Source of the DNA: Bilabrum cf. latius
Lineage: Eukaryota; Bigyra: Bicosoecida; Bigyra; Bicosoecida
Length of the DNA: 64,000 nt
Assembly (NCBI GenBank): GCA_965178125.1
Contig: OZ237758.1
Location: 868,001-932,000, forward strand
Reading direction: 5' to 3'
Both the position numbers and the translations under genes were made by a program. The notes beneath the pieces were generated by a model. The model did no database searches, was not told the DNA's origin, and saw only the letters and a program-made list of their open reading frames with translations. Below are positions 20,879 to 31,711 of the stretch, in pieces (positions within the stretch are counted from its first letter, which is position 1; every line of letters starts with the position of its first letter).

Positions 20879-23800
20879 ATGTCTGACAGTGAAAGAACGC
20901 CTAATGGTGCGGCCGCTGAATTGATCACGTAGCAGCTGAACCACGCGTACAACCCAGCGCTAGCCCACGTGCTGCAGGAGAGCTTGTCTGGGCTCCTGTA
21001 CAGGCTGCAGCAGAACGCCGTCGCTCTTTTGGTGATCGCTGGGTTCTACGCTGCGTTTATTGCGCAAGAGAGGAAAACGTGTGAATCCCTTTTTTTCTGG
21101 GGAGCAATGGTTGGAATCGGGTCGGGTGCGGCAGCCCTGGATGTGGTGGTATACTGGTGCACGGCAACGCATGCCGAACGCAACGCCCGCGGTAGTCGGT
21201 AGTTTTTCAACTGCGGCTGGGGTACCTGCCATACACTTCTATCAATCGCAGCTAATGCATGCATGTATGAGGTATGGTGTGCATGCTGGTCGAGAATCTG
21301 CCGGTTGAGACTCTGCTGCATGCGAAAGCCGGCAAGGGGCAGCTCTGGCTACAACTGTAGGAACAAATGCTGTCCTGACGCGAGAATGCAACAAGTTGAA
21401 GGTCTCCCAGTCTTCTTTTATGTGGACTGCGCTGTTATTCTTCTCCAGGATGTCGCGCTAGTCCTTGGCTCGACCACCCCGATCTGGAGCGACTGCGAGG
21501 CCGACTTGGCTGCCACGCTGCTGGGCCTGGGGGCGCTGGCCTGCGGGATTGCGCGACAGCTCATCTACCGCCAGATCCTGGGTCCGGACGGGACCCGTCC
21601 GGACCTTGGCCCCGATGCGACACACCATGCTGATGCTTCGACGCTTGAGACTGTCGTCACGCCGGTGCTATCTTGGGCGCAGAGGGCGCAGATCCGCGGG
21701 GGCATCAATGCGCAGCCAACAGATGCCGACATGTTACTGGCTGACGAACTGACCACCTTGGTTGGCGAGATCGATGCTAACGATCTGCATGCTGCCATGG
21801 ATGTCAGCCTGCACTATGTCCGGCATCTCAAAGATGCCATGAATGCGAGCATCAAGTAGCTCCAAGAGCGGGTGCGCAAGGCAGCAGAGGCTTAGATAAG
21901 AGCTGAGTCTGCAATCCTTGTATTCAGGACGAAGCACATGGCGCAAAAGTCACGGGCTGTCGGGGCAGCTTCTGCAAAGCAGTCATACCTCGAGGACCGC
22001 CCTGGAGCCAATGTAGCTGCGAATGGCGCCGGCCCAACTCTTGATGTGCCAGAGTTTGTGGTAAATGACACAGCAGCTGCTCACCAATTGCAGCTTCGGG
22101 CCGCCAGACGGCTGGCAGAGGCAGAGGCGAGTGGTGCTCAAGCGGAAGCGAGGCAAAGAACGGTGAAACGCTGGATCAGGAACGCAACGGTCGTAGACGA
22201 AAAGGTTGTAAACATAGAAGCTCAATTAATAGGAGCGGTTGATCTATTCAGGGTAGACGGTAGGATGTTGCTGTCAACAGTATGGAGAGCGGTCACGAAG
22301 CAGATCACCCAACCCATTGCTTCAGCCGGGATTGCTACTGGCTAGCAGCCAAAGAAAGCAGCAAAGGAACTTGCAAGAGTTGCCTCGATACTGGCTATCA
22401 GACTGGTGCAGAACGCATGCTACAACTCGTTCTCGGCCCTAGAGTACAACAACCTTATAGAAGAGTACAACGAAGCACTGCCTCCCCTACACCCTCTTAG
22501 ACTTCAAGTGCTTCAGCCGGTACAGCAAGCTGGGGCAGGGCCGGCGCAGCAAGCTGGGGCATGGCCGGCGCAGCAAGCTGGGGCAGGGCCGGTGCAGCAA
22601 GCTGGGGCAGGGCCGGTGCAGCAAGCTGGGGCAGGGCCGGTGCAGCAAGCTGGGGCAGGGCCGGTGCAGCAAGCTGGGGCAGGGCCGGCGCAGCAAGCTG
22701 GGGCAGGGCCGGCGCAGCAAGCTGGGGCAGGGCCGGCGCAGCAAGCTGGGGCAGGGCCGGTGCAGCAAGCTGGGGCAGGGCTGGCGCAGCAAGCTGGGGC
22801 AGGGCCGGTGCAGCAAGCTGGGGCAGGGCCGGTGCAGCAAGCTGGGGCAGGGCCGGTGCAGCAAGCCGGGGCAGGCCAGATTCAGCCCGTGATCGTCCGG
22901 CAACACCAGATTGTAGTGTCTGCCATGCGTCAAAGGCGGTCCGTGCCGATACGGTATGCTACTGCCCAGCAGAATGCATTCATAGGGGCAGGGCCGGCGC
23001 AGCAAGCTGGGGCAGGGCCGGTGCAGCAAGCTGGGGCAGGGCCGGTGCAGCAAGCTGGGGCAGGGCCGGCGCAGCAAGCTGGGGCAGGGCCGGCGCAGCA
23101 AGCTGGGGCAGGGCCGGCGCAGCAAGCTGGGGCAGGGCCGGCGCAGCAAGCTGGGGCAGGGCCGGCGCAGCAAGCTGGGGCAGGGCCGGCGCAGCAAGCT
23201 GGGGCAGGGCCGGCGCAGCAAGCTGGGGCAGGGCCGGCGCAGCAAGCTGGGGCAGGGCCGGCGCAGCAAGCTGGGGCAGGGCCGGCGCAGCAAGCTGGGG
23301 CAGGGCCGGTGCAGCAAGCTGGGGCAGGGCCGGTGCAGCAAGCTGGGGCAGGGCCGGTGCAGCAAGCTGGGGCAGGGCCGGTGCAGCAAGCTGGGGCAGG
23401 GCCGGCGCAGCAAGCTGGGGCAGGGCCGGCGCAGCAAGCTGGGGCAGGGCCGGCGCAGCAAGCTGGGGCAGGGCCGGCGCAGCAAGCTGGGGCAGGGCCG
23501 GCGCAGCAAGCTGGGGCAGGGCCGGCGCAGCAAGCTGGGGCAGGGCCGGCGCAGCAAGCTGGGGCAGGGCCGGTGCAGCAAGCTGGGGCAGGGCCGGTGC
23601 AGCAAGCTGGGGCAGGGCCGGCGCAGCAAGCTGGGGCAGGGCCGGCGCAGCAAGCTGGGGCAGGGCCGGCGCAGCAAGCTGGGGCAGGGCCGGCGCAGCA
23701 AGCTGGGGCAGGGCCGGCGCAGCAAGCTGGGGCAGGGCCGGCGCAGCAAGCTGGGGCAGGGCCGGTACAGCAAGCTGGGGCAGGGCCGGCGCAGCAAGCT

Positions 23801-25006
23801 GGGGCAGGGCCGGCGCAGCAAGCTGGGGCAGGGCCGGCGCAGCAAGCTGGGGCAGGGCCGGCGCAGCAAGCTGGGGCAGGGCCGGCGCAGCAAGCTGGGG
23901 CAGGGCCGGTGCAGCAAGCTGGGGCAGGGCCGGCGCAGCAAGCTGGGGCAGGGCCGGCGCAGCAAGCTGGGGCAGGGCCGGTGCAGCAAGCTGGGGCAGG
24001 GCCGGCGCAGCAAGCTGGGGCAGGGCCGGCGCAGCAAGCTGGGGCAGGGCCGGTACAGCAAGCTGGGGCAGGGCCGGCGCAGCAAGCTGGGGCAGGGCCG
24101 GTGCAGCAAGCTGCGGCAGGGCCGGCGCAGCAAGCTGCGGCAGGGCCGGCGCAGCAAGCTGCGGCAGGGCCGGCGCAGCAAGCTGGGGCAGGGCCGGCGC
24201 AGCAAGCTGGGGCAGGGCCGGCGCAGCAAGCTGGGGCAGGGCCGGCGCAGCAAGCTGGGGCAGGGCCGGCGCAGCAAGCTGGGGCAGGGCCGGCGCAGCA
24301 AGCTGGGGCAGGGCCGGCGCAGCAAGCTGCGGCAGGGCCGGCGCAGCAAGCTGCGGCAGGGCCGGCGCAGCAAGCTGAGTCAGGTCAAGTCGCTCCTAAC
24401 GGTCGTGTCGTCGTCCGGCTTGGTATGCCGGCACTATCCCGGGTTGCGGCAATAAGTTTTACGGCAGCTGACTATGCAAGCAATGGGGCCAAGGTCCTGT
24501 AGGAGTCCCTGTACATATTGCTCAGCTCAATTCAGCTGTTAAGTAGAGATGGGCGTGCTGTCAAGTTGAGGTCATGGTACTGGGAGTGGGCGAAACAAGC
24601 CAGCAAGGCAGCCATTACAGCGGTCCTAGATCGCATGACTGCTTTTAAGCTGCGCGGTCACCGGGACCTCATCCGCATTCGCGTGAACCGCTTCATCGGG
24701 GCAGCACCAGCCACGCGGTCTGTGTACACCTTCAACCTGAGGCCCATGCTCGAAGAGGCTTAGGGACTTGCCAATGGCATGCCGTTCGAGATCGAGTTCA
24801 AGGTGCGGGATCCTGACCTGCACGACCGCTATGTCACTTCGAAGATTCTAAGAGAGACCACTCCTGTGACAGACCACAGGCTGCGCTGCTACCTGCTCGC
24901 CCAGCCCAAGACGAGTGGCAGTCCCTTCAACGAGTGGTGGAATCCGTACGAGAAAGCTGGTGAGGAGGATGACAGTAGCGGTGACGACACTGAAGAGCCC
25001 GTCTGA
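20879..25006 (+). CDS. giant membrane protein with 8-residue repeat array
   Basis: 1375 residues from ATG 20879 (MSDSERTPNG) to UGA 25004; unrecognised. The N-terminal part has hydrophobic spans (NAVALLVIAGFYAAFIAQ, FFWGAMVGIGSGAAALDVVV, and one near VDCAVILLQDVALVLG), a Cys-rich patch near 21230 to 21390 that might instead be an intron, then helices. Residues about 544 to 1165 are an AGAGPAQQ-type repeat, about 15 plus 58 units, split by a unique segment at 22880 to 22985. The C-terminal 200 residues look folded (LIRIRVNRFIGAAPATRS, FEIEFKVRDPDLHDRY). UAGs lie at 20930, 21200, 21857, 21893, 22343, 24500 and 24761. None falls inside the array although it contains well over a hundred CAG codons. 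The frame is otherwise free of stops for 4.1 kb. Confidence 0.7.
22504..24375 (+). repeat. 24-bp coding minisatellite
   Basis: Tandem 24-mers (GCAGGGCCGGCGCAGCAAGC plus TGGG). There are about 15 copies at 22504 to 22875 and about 58 at 22987 to 24375. Variation is nearly confined to one base (GCG, GTG or GTA), with GCGG for GGGG in seven units near 24110 to 24360. Being a multiple of three it stays in frame on both strands. Confidence 0.95.
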
Positions 25007-25546
25007 TTAATGGACAGCCTTCTGGATCGCAGGCAGGCACGTGTTGCCGGTCATGCCGCGCGTTTGCGGCTTCCAGCGCCCGCGACCTCCGGTAGAACGG
25101 CACTCCACCTGCCGGCTTCGCTTTTGCTCTTGATGTGTTTTTGCTTCTCAGCTTGCTGGTTGTACGCAATGACGTAAACCACTCTCGCTGAGCTTTGGTG
25201 CTGCAACTGCAGTGCATTGGAGCGCCCCGTGCTGGTGGGGGCTCGCTATGCTCGGGTTGTAGCCTCCTGCGATGACTTTGCCGTTCAGCCATTGGGAGAC
25301 CATGGTTCCCCATTTGCACCTCGGCGTCGTCTAGGAGACTGGTGGCCGGCAGCAGGGCCGTCCGTTGGCTCTCGAGGATTCGAAGCCTGCAGTGCGGACT
25401 GCACCTTTCGCTGCCGTGCCTCCAGTTCCACCTCTTTGCTCGTGTGTCTCTTGATCCGGATACACAATTGCTAGCTTGTTAAGATTCTTGCAATCATCCG
25501 ATCGTACGCAATCGCATTAATCGCGGTGCAAATCCCCTCAAGGGAC
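25007..25546. other. convergent intergenic region
   Basis: The 3' flanks of the repeat protein and the FAD oxidoreductase. Only short ORFs; nothing recognised. Confidence 0.55.
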
Positions 25547-27265
25547 TCAAGAGTTCGGACACACGTTCCTGGGCACGGGCCCGATGTCCTCGTGCGAGAC
25601 GACCTGCCCCTCCGCCCGCAGCCCTGCCTGCAGCCGCCCCACGTCCACGTCCTGCACCACCACTGCTCCCTCCCTCAGCCCCTCCAATCCCCTCTCCTGG
25701 TGCTCGAGGGCGAGGTGGGCCGCCAGCCCGGCCGCCTGCCCCAGCGCCATCCACGTGGGCTCCAGCCGGACAGAGGCGAAGCCCACGTGGGAGGCGCTCA
25801 GGGGAACCGGGGAGAGAAGGTTCGTCACGTGTTCCCTGCGGGGCACGATGGAACGGTAGGGGATCTCAAACCACGCGGGCAGCTTGTTCCCCGGACCCGA
25901 TTCCGGCTCCGAGTCCTCCCTCAGGTCGCAGTGCACGCCCTCGTTGTGCACCCACCCCGCCTGGCTGGAAGGCATGGCGTACCGCTGGGAGTCGTGGGAA
26001 TCCAGGGAGTAGGACCCCACAGCAATGGAGTCGTTCTTGGTGGGAGTGTCCGCGCGATCGTGCTGCGTTAGGACGTGCTCACCCACCATGCGGCGTCCCT
26101 CCCGCACGTACAGCTGTGGCGGGAATCCACCGGTGGACTCCCACTCGTCCTTGCAGTACCCGTACGTCCCTGCCTCCGCCCGCATCTCCTGGGGAACACC
26201 GGGGTCGGTCATGAGGAACCAGAGGTAGCCTCGGGTGTAGGACTGGTGGTACTGGATCACCTGCTGTCGCTGGGCCCAGGTGGCATTGGGGTAGTAGAAC
26301 GGCGGCATGCCGGGCGCGGGCCAGGTGCCCCCGATCACGTCCAGTGACACTGCATCGCCAACGTTCCAGTCGGTCTTACCCTTCGGCAGGTTGTGGATCG
26401 TGATTGCTTTCCGCAGCGAGTCCTTGCCCCAGGCGGCATAGTACCTCCTGGCCAGCTCCCACGTGTGCGGGTCGTAGTCGGCGGGTTTCGTGACGGGGAT
26501 CCTGTTGCTCGATACGTTCGTCATGCACAGCCTGTAGCACATGGACTGCACTTTGAGGTCGGCGCCGCCCACCTCTCCCGGATCGACCGCGTTGATGAGC
26601 GGCAGCAGCGTCTTGCCGTCGGACTCGAAGTGGTCCGGCACGGGGGCCTGGAACTCGTACCGGTTGCCCGGGCAAGGTGGGAGCACGCCGGCGGACGACT
26701 CGCCGTACTGGGAGGAGGACTCCCGGCCGAACACTGTCTCGGCAGGAGAGGCCGCGATCAGGTCGCCCTCGTATGTCCCGTCGATCCACACCGAGGCCTT
26801 GTACTCGTCCCCGGACTCTGTCTGGATCGAATCGATGGAGCGGCTGCCCGCCGGCCCAGCAGACGTGCTGATCCGTGCCAGCTTCGCATTTGTCTTGACC
26901 TGAAGCTTCGAGCCGCTGAGAAGGTCCTGGAATGCTTCGGATGCCACGTGCGGCTCAAAGTCCCAGCAGGCTATGTTGGATTGGTTCGAGTAGCGCTCGC
27001 CGATGGCTCGAAAGAGGTCCATGGCAAGTCCACCCGTGACATTCGGGTACCCGATGTCGGTATGAGATAGACCTCCCGTGACCATGCCCCCTACCCAGCC
27101 AGTAGGCTCGAGAATAGTCACAGAACGCCCGTGTTTCGCTGCTTCAACCGCTGCCATGAGTCCCCCCGGCGTCGCCCCATAGACGACTACATCGCTCTGT
27201 ACCGCGGCGGAGTGGCATGAAGCGATACTCAGGCATATGGCAATGCTTGCGCACGCTAGGCGCAT
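25547..27265 (-). CDS. secreted FAD-dependent oxidoreductase
   Basis: 572 residues from ATG 27265 to UGA 25547, no UAG. A signal peptide is evident (MRLACASIAICLSIASCHSA). The dinucleotide fold follows: DVVVYGATPGGLMAAVEAAK, then GRSVTILEPTGWVGGMVTGG, typical of the FAD_oxidored family (compare bacterial xanthan-lyase-like flavoproteins). The C-terminal half has IPYRSIVPRREHVTNLL, then HVGFASVRLEPTWMALGQAA, which fits the FAD-binding tail of that family. Substrate unknown. A TTG-initiated frame begins 24 bases upstream, but the ATG directly precedes the signal peptide. Divergent from the Cache-vWA gene with 207 bp between starts. Confidence 0.85.
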   Translation of the reverse strand: MRLACASIAICLSIASCHSAAVQSDVVVYGATPGGLMAAVEAAKHGRSVTILEPTGWVGGMVTGGLSHTDIGYPNVTGGLAMDLFRAIGERYSNQSNIACWDFEPHVASEAFQDLLSGSKLQVKTNAKLARISTSAGPAGSRSIDSIQTESGDEYKASVWIDGTYEGDLIAASPAETVFGRESSSQYGESSAGVLPPCPGNRYEFQAPVPDHFESDGKTLLPLINAVDPGEVGGADLKVQSMCYRLCMTNVSSNRIPVTKPADYDPHTWELARRYYAAWGKDSLRKAITIHNLPKGKTDWNVGDAVSLDVIGGTWPAPGMPPFYYPNATWAQRQQVIQYHQSYTRGYLWFLMTDPGVPQEMRAEAGTYGYCKDEWESTGGFPPQLYVREGRRMVGEHVLTQHDRADTPTKNDSIAVGSYSLDSHDSQRYAMPSSQAGWVHNEGVHCDLREDSEPESGPGNKLPAWFEIPYRSIVPRREHVTNLLSPVPLSASHVGFASVRLEPTWMALGQAAGLAAHLALEHQERGLEGLREGAVVVQDVDVGRLQAGLRAEGQVVSHEDIGPVPRNVCPNS

Positions 27266-27472
27266 TTCTCGAAGTGGCTGTGGAGGCAATAGAAGTGCAT
27301 GGCAAGATTCAAGATGAAGATTTCAGTCCACCGAAGCGCATGAAACCGTTCGCACTTTATCCCGCGGAGCGCTCTTGTCTGCCCGCGTATTCTTCAAGCA
27401 TACGGACTTCCACACGAGACTATATAATATTCCGATCGATTCCGCCACTAAACGGCCAAGAAATCTACGTTG
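27266..27472. promoter_or_regulatory. divergent promoter region with TATA-like box
   Basis: 207 bp between two divergent starts. TATATAATAT at 27421 to 27430 lies about 45 bp before ATG 27473. Confidence 0.45.
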
Positions 27473-30400
27473 ATGGCGAAGTCTAACCTATCCGGCAAGA
27501 ATGCTGAACTGGAGGGGTTGTCGCTGCACACGCGGCTAATATTGTGCGTTATGGCGGCCATGCTCCCATTTATGATTTTACTAGTAGTCATGGTAGCAGT
27601 GACGTTGAGTACACAGTTTCCAGAATGGATCAAGGCCACCGAGGAGTACATGATAGATGCAGAGTCCGAGCACTTGGGCCGTGTTGCCGTAGAACAGTCT
27701 GCGTTCGCAGATCTGTACCTGCAGCGCGTGCGAAATGGTTTGACTGGGCTCTGTGATTTCGCGGAGGGTCTGATGGACGGCACGATCGATCGGAACGCAA
27801 ACGTCCCGCTGTACTCGTCGACAGATGAAAACCCGACTGCCAACGTGCCGCGCTGGAGCGACGGCACCGAGCGCTCCAACGAAGTCACTGCGTGGTACGT
27901 GTGTGAACCGGGCACGGGACCCCCATCTGCGTCGTGCGGCGTGCAGGACACCGTTCCCCCGAGGGCAGAGGAGAAGCTGCGCCGCGTGGCTCCTGCCGTG
28001 CTCGCCTTCCGGTCCATGCTCGTGGGGCAGCTGCCGGAGGGCAGGGGCGGCTTCTGGTCCGTCTCCTTCGAGGAGGATGGTGCCATGGCCGTGTTCCCTT
28101 ACCTGCAGCTGGCCGGGTTCAGGGACTGGGAGGGCCCCTGCTCGCCCATCGGGATCTTCCCCGCAGCGGAGCAGAGCGAGGGATACTCGGGGCCGGAGGC
28201 GAAGCGCGGGTACGATCCCCGGTGCAGGCCCTGGTACTCGCAGGCCAAGGAGGCGAACGGTAGGGTGCAGTTTACGGATCCGTATTTCTTCGCCGGGGCT
28301 CGATCAGAGGGGCCAGAGCTGGGTGTGACGGCCAGCGTGAGCATGCGGGGTCCCCGGTCGCTGCTTGACGGAACGTTCGTCGACGGCGGGATCGACGGTG
28401 GTTACAACCGGAGCGACCCCTCGTCGATGCCAGAGAACAGCTACGTGGCCTTCGAGGAGACCACGCAGACTGCCGGTGTGTGCATGGTGGACTTCTCCAT
28501 GAACGAGATCGACGTGAGGGCGAGGCAGAGGAAGCTTTCGGGGGGGTACGGCTTCATCTTCGTGGCCTCCACAGGAAACGCAGTGGTGCACCCCGCCCTG
28601 GACTGGGCCCAGGAGACGGAGGCGCGGTCCGTGGCGGGGTTCGAGTTCCCCGGGGAGGACACCGGCGGGGCGGGGTACACGGGGTTCGAGGAGGCTGTGC
28701 TGGAGCCCGCGCGGCAGTTCCGGAACGAGGAGGGTCAGGCGAGGTACACGAAAGGGGGCAAGCAGTGGCTGGCCGCCTGGGGTCCTCTGCCGTCGAGCGG
28801 GTACGTGCTGGCCGTGACAGTGCCCGAGGAGGACGTCAGGGAGCCTTTCGAGACGGCGAGGGAGGCCATCAACTTGCAGGTGCTGCTGCAGGTGATCATC
28901 TCTGCCGTGGCGGTCCTGGTGACGGGGCTCGTCAGCGCCTACTTGGGGAGCGTGGTGGCCGCTCAGGTGGTGGAGCCGGTGCTTCAGCTGAATGCGGTGG
29001 TGGACAACATCAACAACGCCAAGTTTGACGGGGAGCTGCCCCCCTTTGACCCCACCACCTCGGAGATGCAGCACCTGGAGAGCGTCTTCAGGGGGTTCTA
29101 CTCCCTCCTGCAGTTCGCCAACGCGAGGGTGTTCGAGGGAGACGCGGAGCAGGCCGAGATGGTGTTTCGCCGGGCGCTGTCCACCTTTGACCAGATCGGG
29201 AACGAGAGGGGGAAGGGCCTCTGCCTCAACAACCTGGGCGGGGTGCTGCTGCAGAAGGGCAGGGCGCACTACGACGAGGCCGTGGGGCTGTTCAGGCACG
29301 CCGTGGAGCAGGCGCAGTCTGCCACGCACCGCTTCTACCAGGCGCAGGACGCCGCCAAGCAGGCGGACAAGGAGGCCAGGGAGAGGGAGTGGATGGAGCA
29401 GCAGGCGAACCTGAATGGGATGGGGGCGGGTCTCCCCTCCCAGACGATGAGTTCCACCGGGGGCGGCCTGCCTCCCCGGATAGGCCGAGAGGAGACGGAG
29501 GAGGTGGGCTTTGGGATGCCGGGGACGAGGGCGGCGCCCGTGGCCCCGGGGCAGAGCCTCGCTGGCGTGGCCGCGGCGCAGGGCAAGGCGCTTCCCACGG
29601 GGCAGCAGGAGCTGGCCGCGGACGAGCGGGGTGGCATGTCGGACATCGAGCAGGGCGCGGGGATGGGGGGCGATTTCCAGGGGTTCCAGGGGGATTCCCC
29701 TGCGGCGCACTCCACCATGGAGCTGGCCCGGCAGGAGGCGAGGAGGAGAGCGAATCTGGCCATGGCGCTGCAGGCCCGGGCACTCATGGACAGGGCCGAT
29801 CTCGTGGAGGCGGCCGAGCAGCTGCTGCTGGCGGGGGGCATCGTGCAGTGGCTGGCGCAGCACCACGTGCCTTTGCCCACCCCCGAGGAACAGAAGCGAC
29901 TGCCTGCCGGGATCACCGCCCCCATGGCGCAGCAGGGAGTCTTCCTTGCCCTCAAGCGGTGGCAGCTAGGCCTGGCATGCAGCCGAGTGGCTGCACTCGC
30001 CCAGCACCTCTGGTACCAGGAGGACATGCCGCCCCGTGCTCGCAGCAGGAGCATGCGGGCGGGACAGGAGATGATCTACACGATGAGGCACGGGCACCCG
30101 CCCGAGCCCGGCGCGCCTTTGCCCATGCTGAGCGTGGAGCTGGTGAAAGACGCGGCCGAGATGGCCAGGTCCCTGTGGCGCGAGTTTCACCACTACACGG
30201 AGCACGCCTCCCCGCAGGTCGCCAGGGAACTGTTTGGGAGGGCCCCTGTGCACCACCTGCGGCGGCTGGTGGGGGGCGGGTCAGGGGGTGGCAAAACCGG
30301 CGGCTTTGGCCGGGTGGCAGGCGCAAGCGACACGTCCGACGACACGAGCGGGGACAGGGGTGACTATGACGACGCGAGCGTGAGCGAATCGGAGGGTGCA

Positions 30401-31264
30401 GGTGCAGGCACAGGCGCAGGGGCGGCCGCAAGGGCAGGGCAGGAGAGGTTCATCCCCGGCGTGGTGCCCGAGCTGAAGGACGCGACTCAGATGCGGGTGG
30501 TGATCATGGAGGCGTGGCTCGCCGCGGTGGAGGGACGGCTGGCGGTGACGCTGCAGCTGCTGCGGCAGTCGTTCCTGGAGCCCGAGTACATCGACCCGGG
30601 GGTGTCCAGAGAGGGCCTCAAGCTCATGGGGGCGGTGCTGGAGCGGTGCGGGGTGCAGGGGGGGAAGGACCTGTGCAGCGGCAGCGGGCCCCAGCCCAGG
30701 GACGTGGCGCTGGTGATCGACAGGTCGGGCAGCATGGCGGGGGGCAGGATGAGGAGGGTCAAGGCCGCCCTCGAGACGCTGGTGGGCGAGCACGTGAGCG
30801 ACAGGGACCACGTCGCGGTGGTGGGGTTTAACGAGAAAGTGCACGTTTCAATGCCGTACCGGCACCTGGGCAGCAGCAAGGCCCAGGTGCAGGCGGCCAT
30901 CGAGGAGGTCTGCAAGCCCGGGGGCGGCACGGCCATGTACGACGCACTGGCGCAGGTGCTGCGCGGGCTGGAGGGGGAGGACCGGACCAGGATGAACTAC
31001 GTGGTGTGTCTCACGGACGGAGAGGACTCCAATTCCAAGCAGACGGCAAACCAGGTGAGGCGCATGCTGGCGCAGCGCACGTCCACGACGCTCATCATCG
31101 TGAGCGTGGGCCGGCTGGAGACCGAGGCTAGCATCCGGTCGCTGTGCGAGGCCTCCAAGGGAGGGGCCCTGGTGACGGCGGAGAACAACGAGGCCATCGC
31201 GAGGGCCTTCAAGACGGTGAGCGAGCTGATCAACAAGCCGCAGACCACCTTCGAGGCCTACTGA
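27473..31264 (+). CDS. Cache-TPR-vWA membrane sensor protein
   Basis: 1263 residues, ATG 27473 to UGA 31262, no intron and no UAG. Order: TM1 (about 20 to 45, AAMLPFMILLVVMVAV); an extracytoplasmic Cache-like domain with the block GYDPRCRPWYSQAKE and VQFTDPYFF, as in alpha2-delta and bacterial chemoreceptors; TM2 (about 470 to 495, VIISAVAVLVTGLVSAYLG); a HAMP-like stretch (VEPVLQLNAVVDNINN); TPR-like helices (AEMVFRRALSTFDQIG, GLCLNNLGGVLLQKGRAHYD, EAVGLFRHAV); low complexity; a helical part; and a C-terminal vWA domain from about 1077 with an intact MIDAS motif DRSGSMAGG and later GGGTAMYDAL. It likely senses a small ligand outside and acts through vWA inside the cell. Ligand and partner unknown. 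Confidence 0.85.
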   Translation: MAKSNLSGKNAELEGLSLHTRLILCVMAAMLPFMILLVVMVAVTLSTQFPEWIKATEEYMIDAESEHLGRVAVEQSAFADLYLQRVRNGLTGLCDFAEGLMDGTIDRNANVPLYSSTDENPTANVPRWSDGTERSNEVTAWYVCEPGTGPPSASCGVQDTVPPRAEEKLRRVAPAVLAFRSMLVGQLPEGRGGFWSVSFEEDGAMAVFPYLQLAGFRDWEGPCSPIGIFPAAEQSEGYSGPEAKRGYDPRCRPWYSQAKEANGRVQFTDPYFFAGARSEGPELGVTASVSMRGPRSLLDGTFVDGGIDGGYNRSDPSSMPENSYVAFEETTQTAGVCMVDFSMNEIDVRARQRKLSGGYGFIFVASTGNAVVHPALDWAQETEARSVAGFEFPGEDTGGAGYTGFEEAVLEPARQFRNEEGQARYTKGGKQWLAAWGPLPSSGYVLAVTVPEEDVREPFETAREAINLQVLLQVIISAVAVLVTGLVSAYLGSVVAAQVVEPVLQLNAVVDNINNAKFDGELPPFDPTTSEMQHLESVFRGFYSLLQFANARVFEGDAEQAEMVFRRALSTFDQIGNERGKGLCLNNLGGVLLQKGRAHYDEAVGLFRHAVEQAQSATHRFYQAQDAAKQADKEAREREWMEQQANLNGMGAGLPSQTMSSTGGGLPPRIGREETEEVGFGMPGTRAAPVAPGQSLAGVAAAQGKALPTGQQELAADERGGMSDIEQGAGMGGDFQGFQGDSPAAHSTMELARQEARRRANLAMALQARALMDRADLVEAAEQLLLAGGIVQWLAQHHVPLPTPEEQKRLPAGITAPMAQQGVFLALKRWQLGLACSRVAALAQHLWYQEDMPPRARSRSMRAGQEMIYTMRHGHPPEPGAPLPMLSVELVKDAAEMARSLWREFHHYTEHASPQVARELFGRAPVHHLRRLVGGGSGGGKTGGFGRVAGASDTSDDTSGDRGDYDDASVSESEGAGAGTGAGAAARAGQERFIPGVVPELKDATQMRVVIMEAWLAAVEGRLAVTLQLLRQSFLEPEYIDPGVSREGLKLMGAVLERCGVQGGKDLCSGSGPQPRDVALVIDRSGSMAGGRMRRVKAALETLVGEHVSDRDHVAVVGFNEKVHVSMPYRHLGSSKAQVQAAIEEVCKPGGGTAMYDALAQVLRGLEGEDRTRMNYVVCLTDGEDSNSKQTANQVRRMLAQRTSTTLIIVSVGRLETEASIRSLCEASKGGALVTAENNEAIARAFKTVSELINKPQTTFEAY

Positions 31265-31711
31265 GGAGCGGGTCGTGTGTTGCGGTGTGGGGGTGGAAGG
31301 TGGGGGAGTTCCGTGGTTCGTTGGATAATGTTGCCCTTGGAGTCGAGTTGACGCAGTGACTGAGTCTTCTGGGGATGGGAGTGCGAGCCAGTCGGTTGGT
31401 TGGTCTGGCGCAAGACTGCAGGGTTGCCGACGCTTGAGTACTCTGTTTCTGTCAGCTTCGGAACTTGAAGAGGAGCGGCACAAATCTCGAGCTGGTCGGA
31501 GGATGGGCTATGACATGGCTACCGCCGCAATATCAAATGGTTAACTAGCTATTCAATGGCAACTGCTTTCAGTAGAATACACCAGACATGACAACAACTA
31601 TTCGCAGTCATTGGAGTCATCATCAGACGCACTTGCTTTTTTGTAACGATTAGTTATGACTTGAAGCAAATCCCGCTAAGACTGTGCTCACTCACTTTCG
31701 ACAGCCATTCA
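31265..31711. other. intergenic region
   Basis: 447 bp downstream of the vWA gene. No gene seen. Confidence 0.6.

Noticed and set aside
22487-24378. Long ORFs on minus and in a second plus frame through the 24-bp array
   Set aside because: Shadows of the in-frame repeat; only the frame that continues into unique sequence on both sides was kept.
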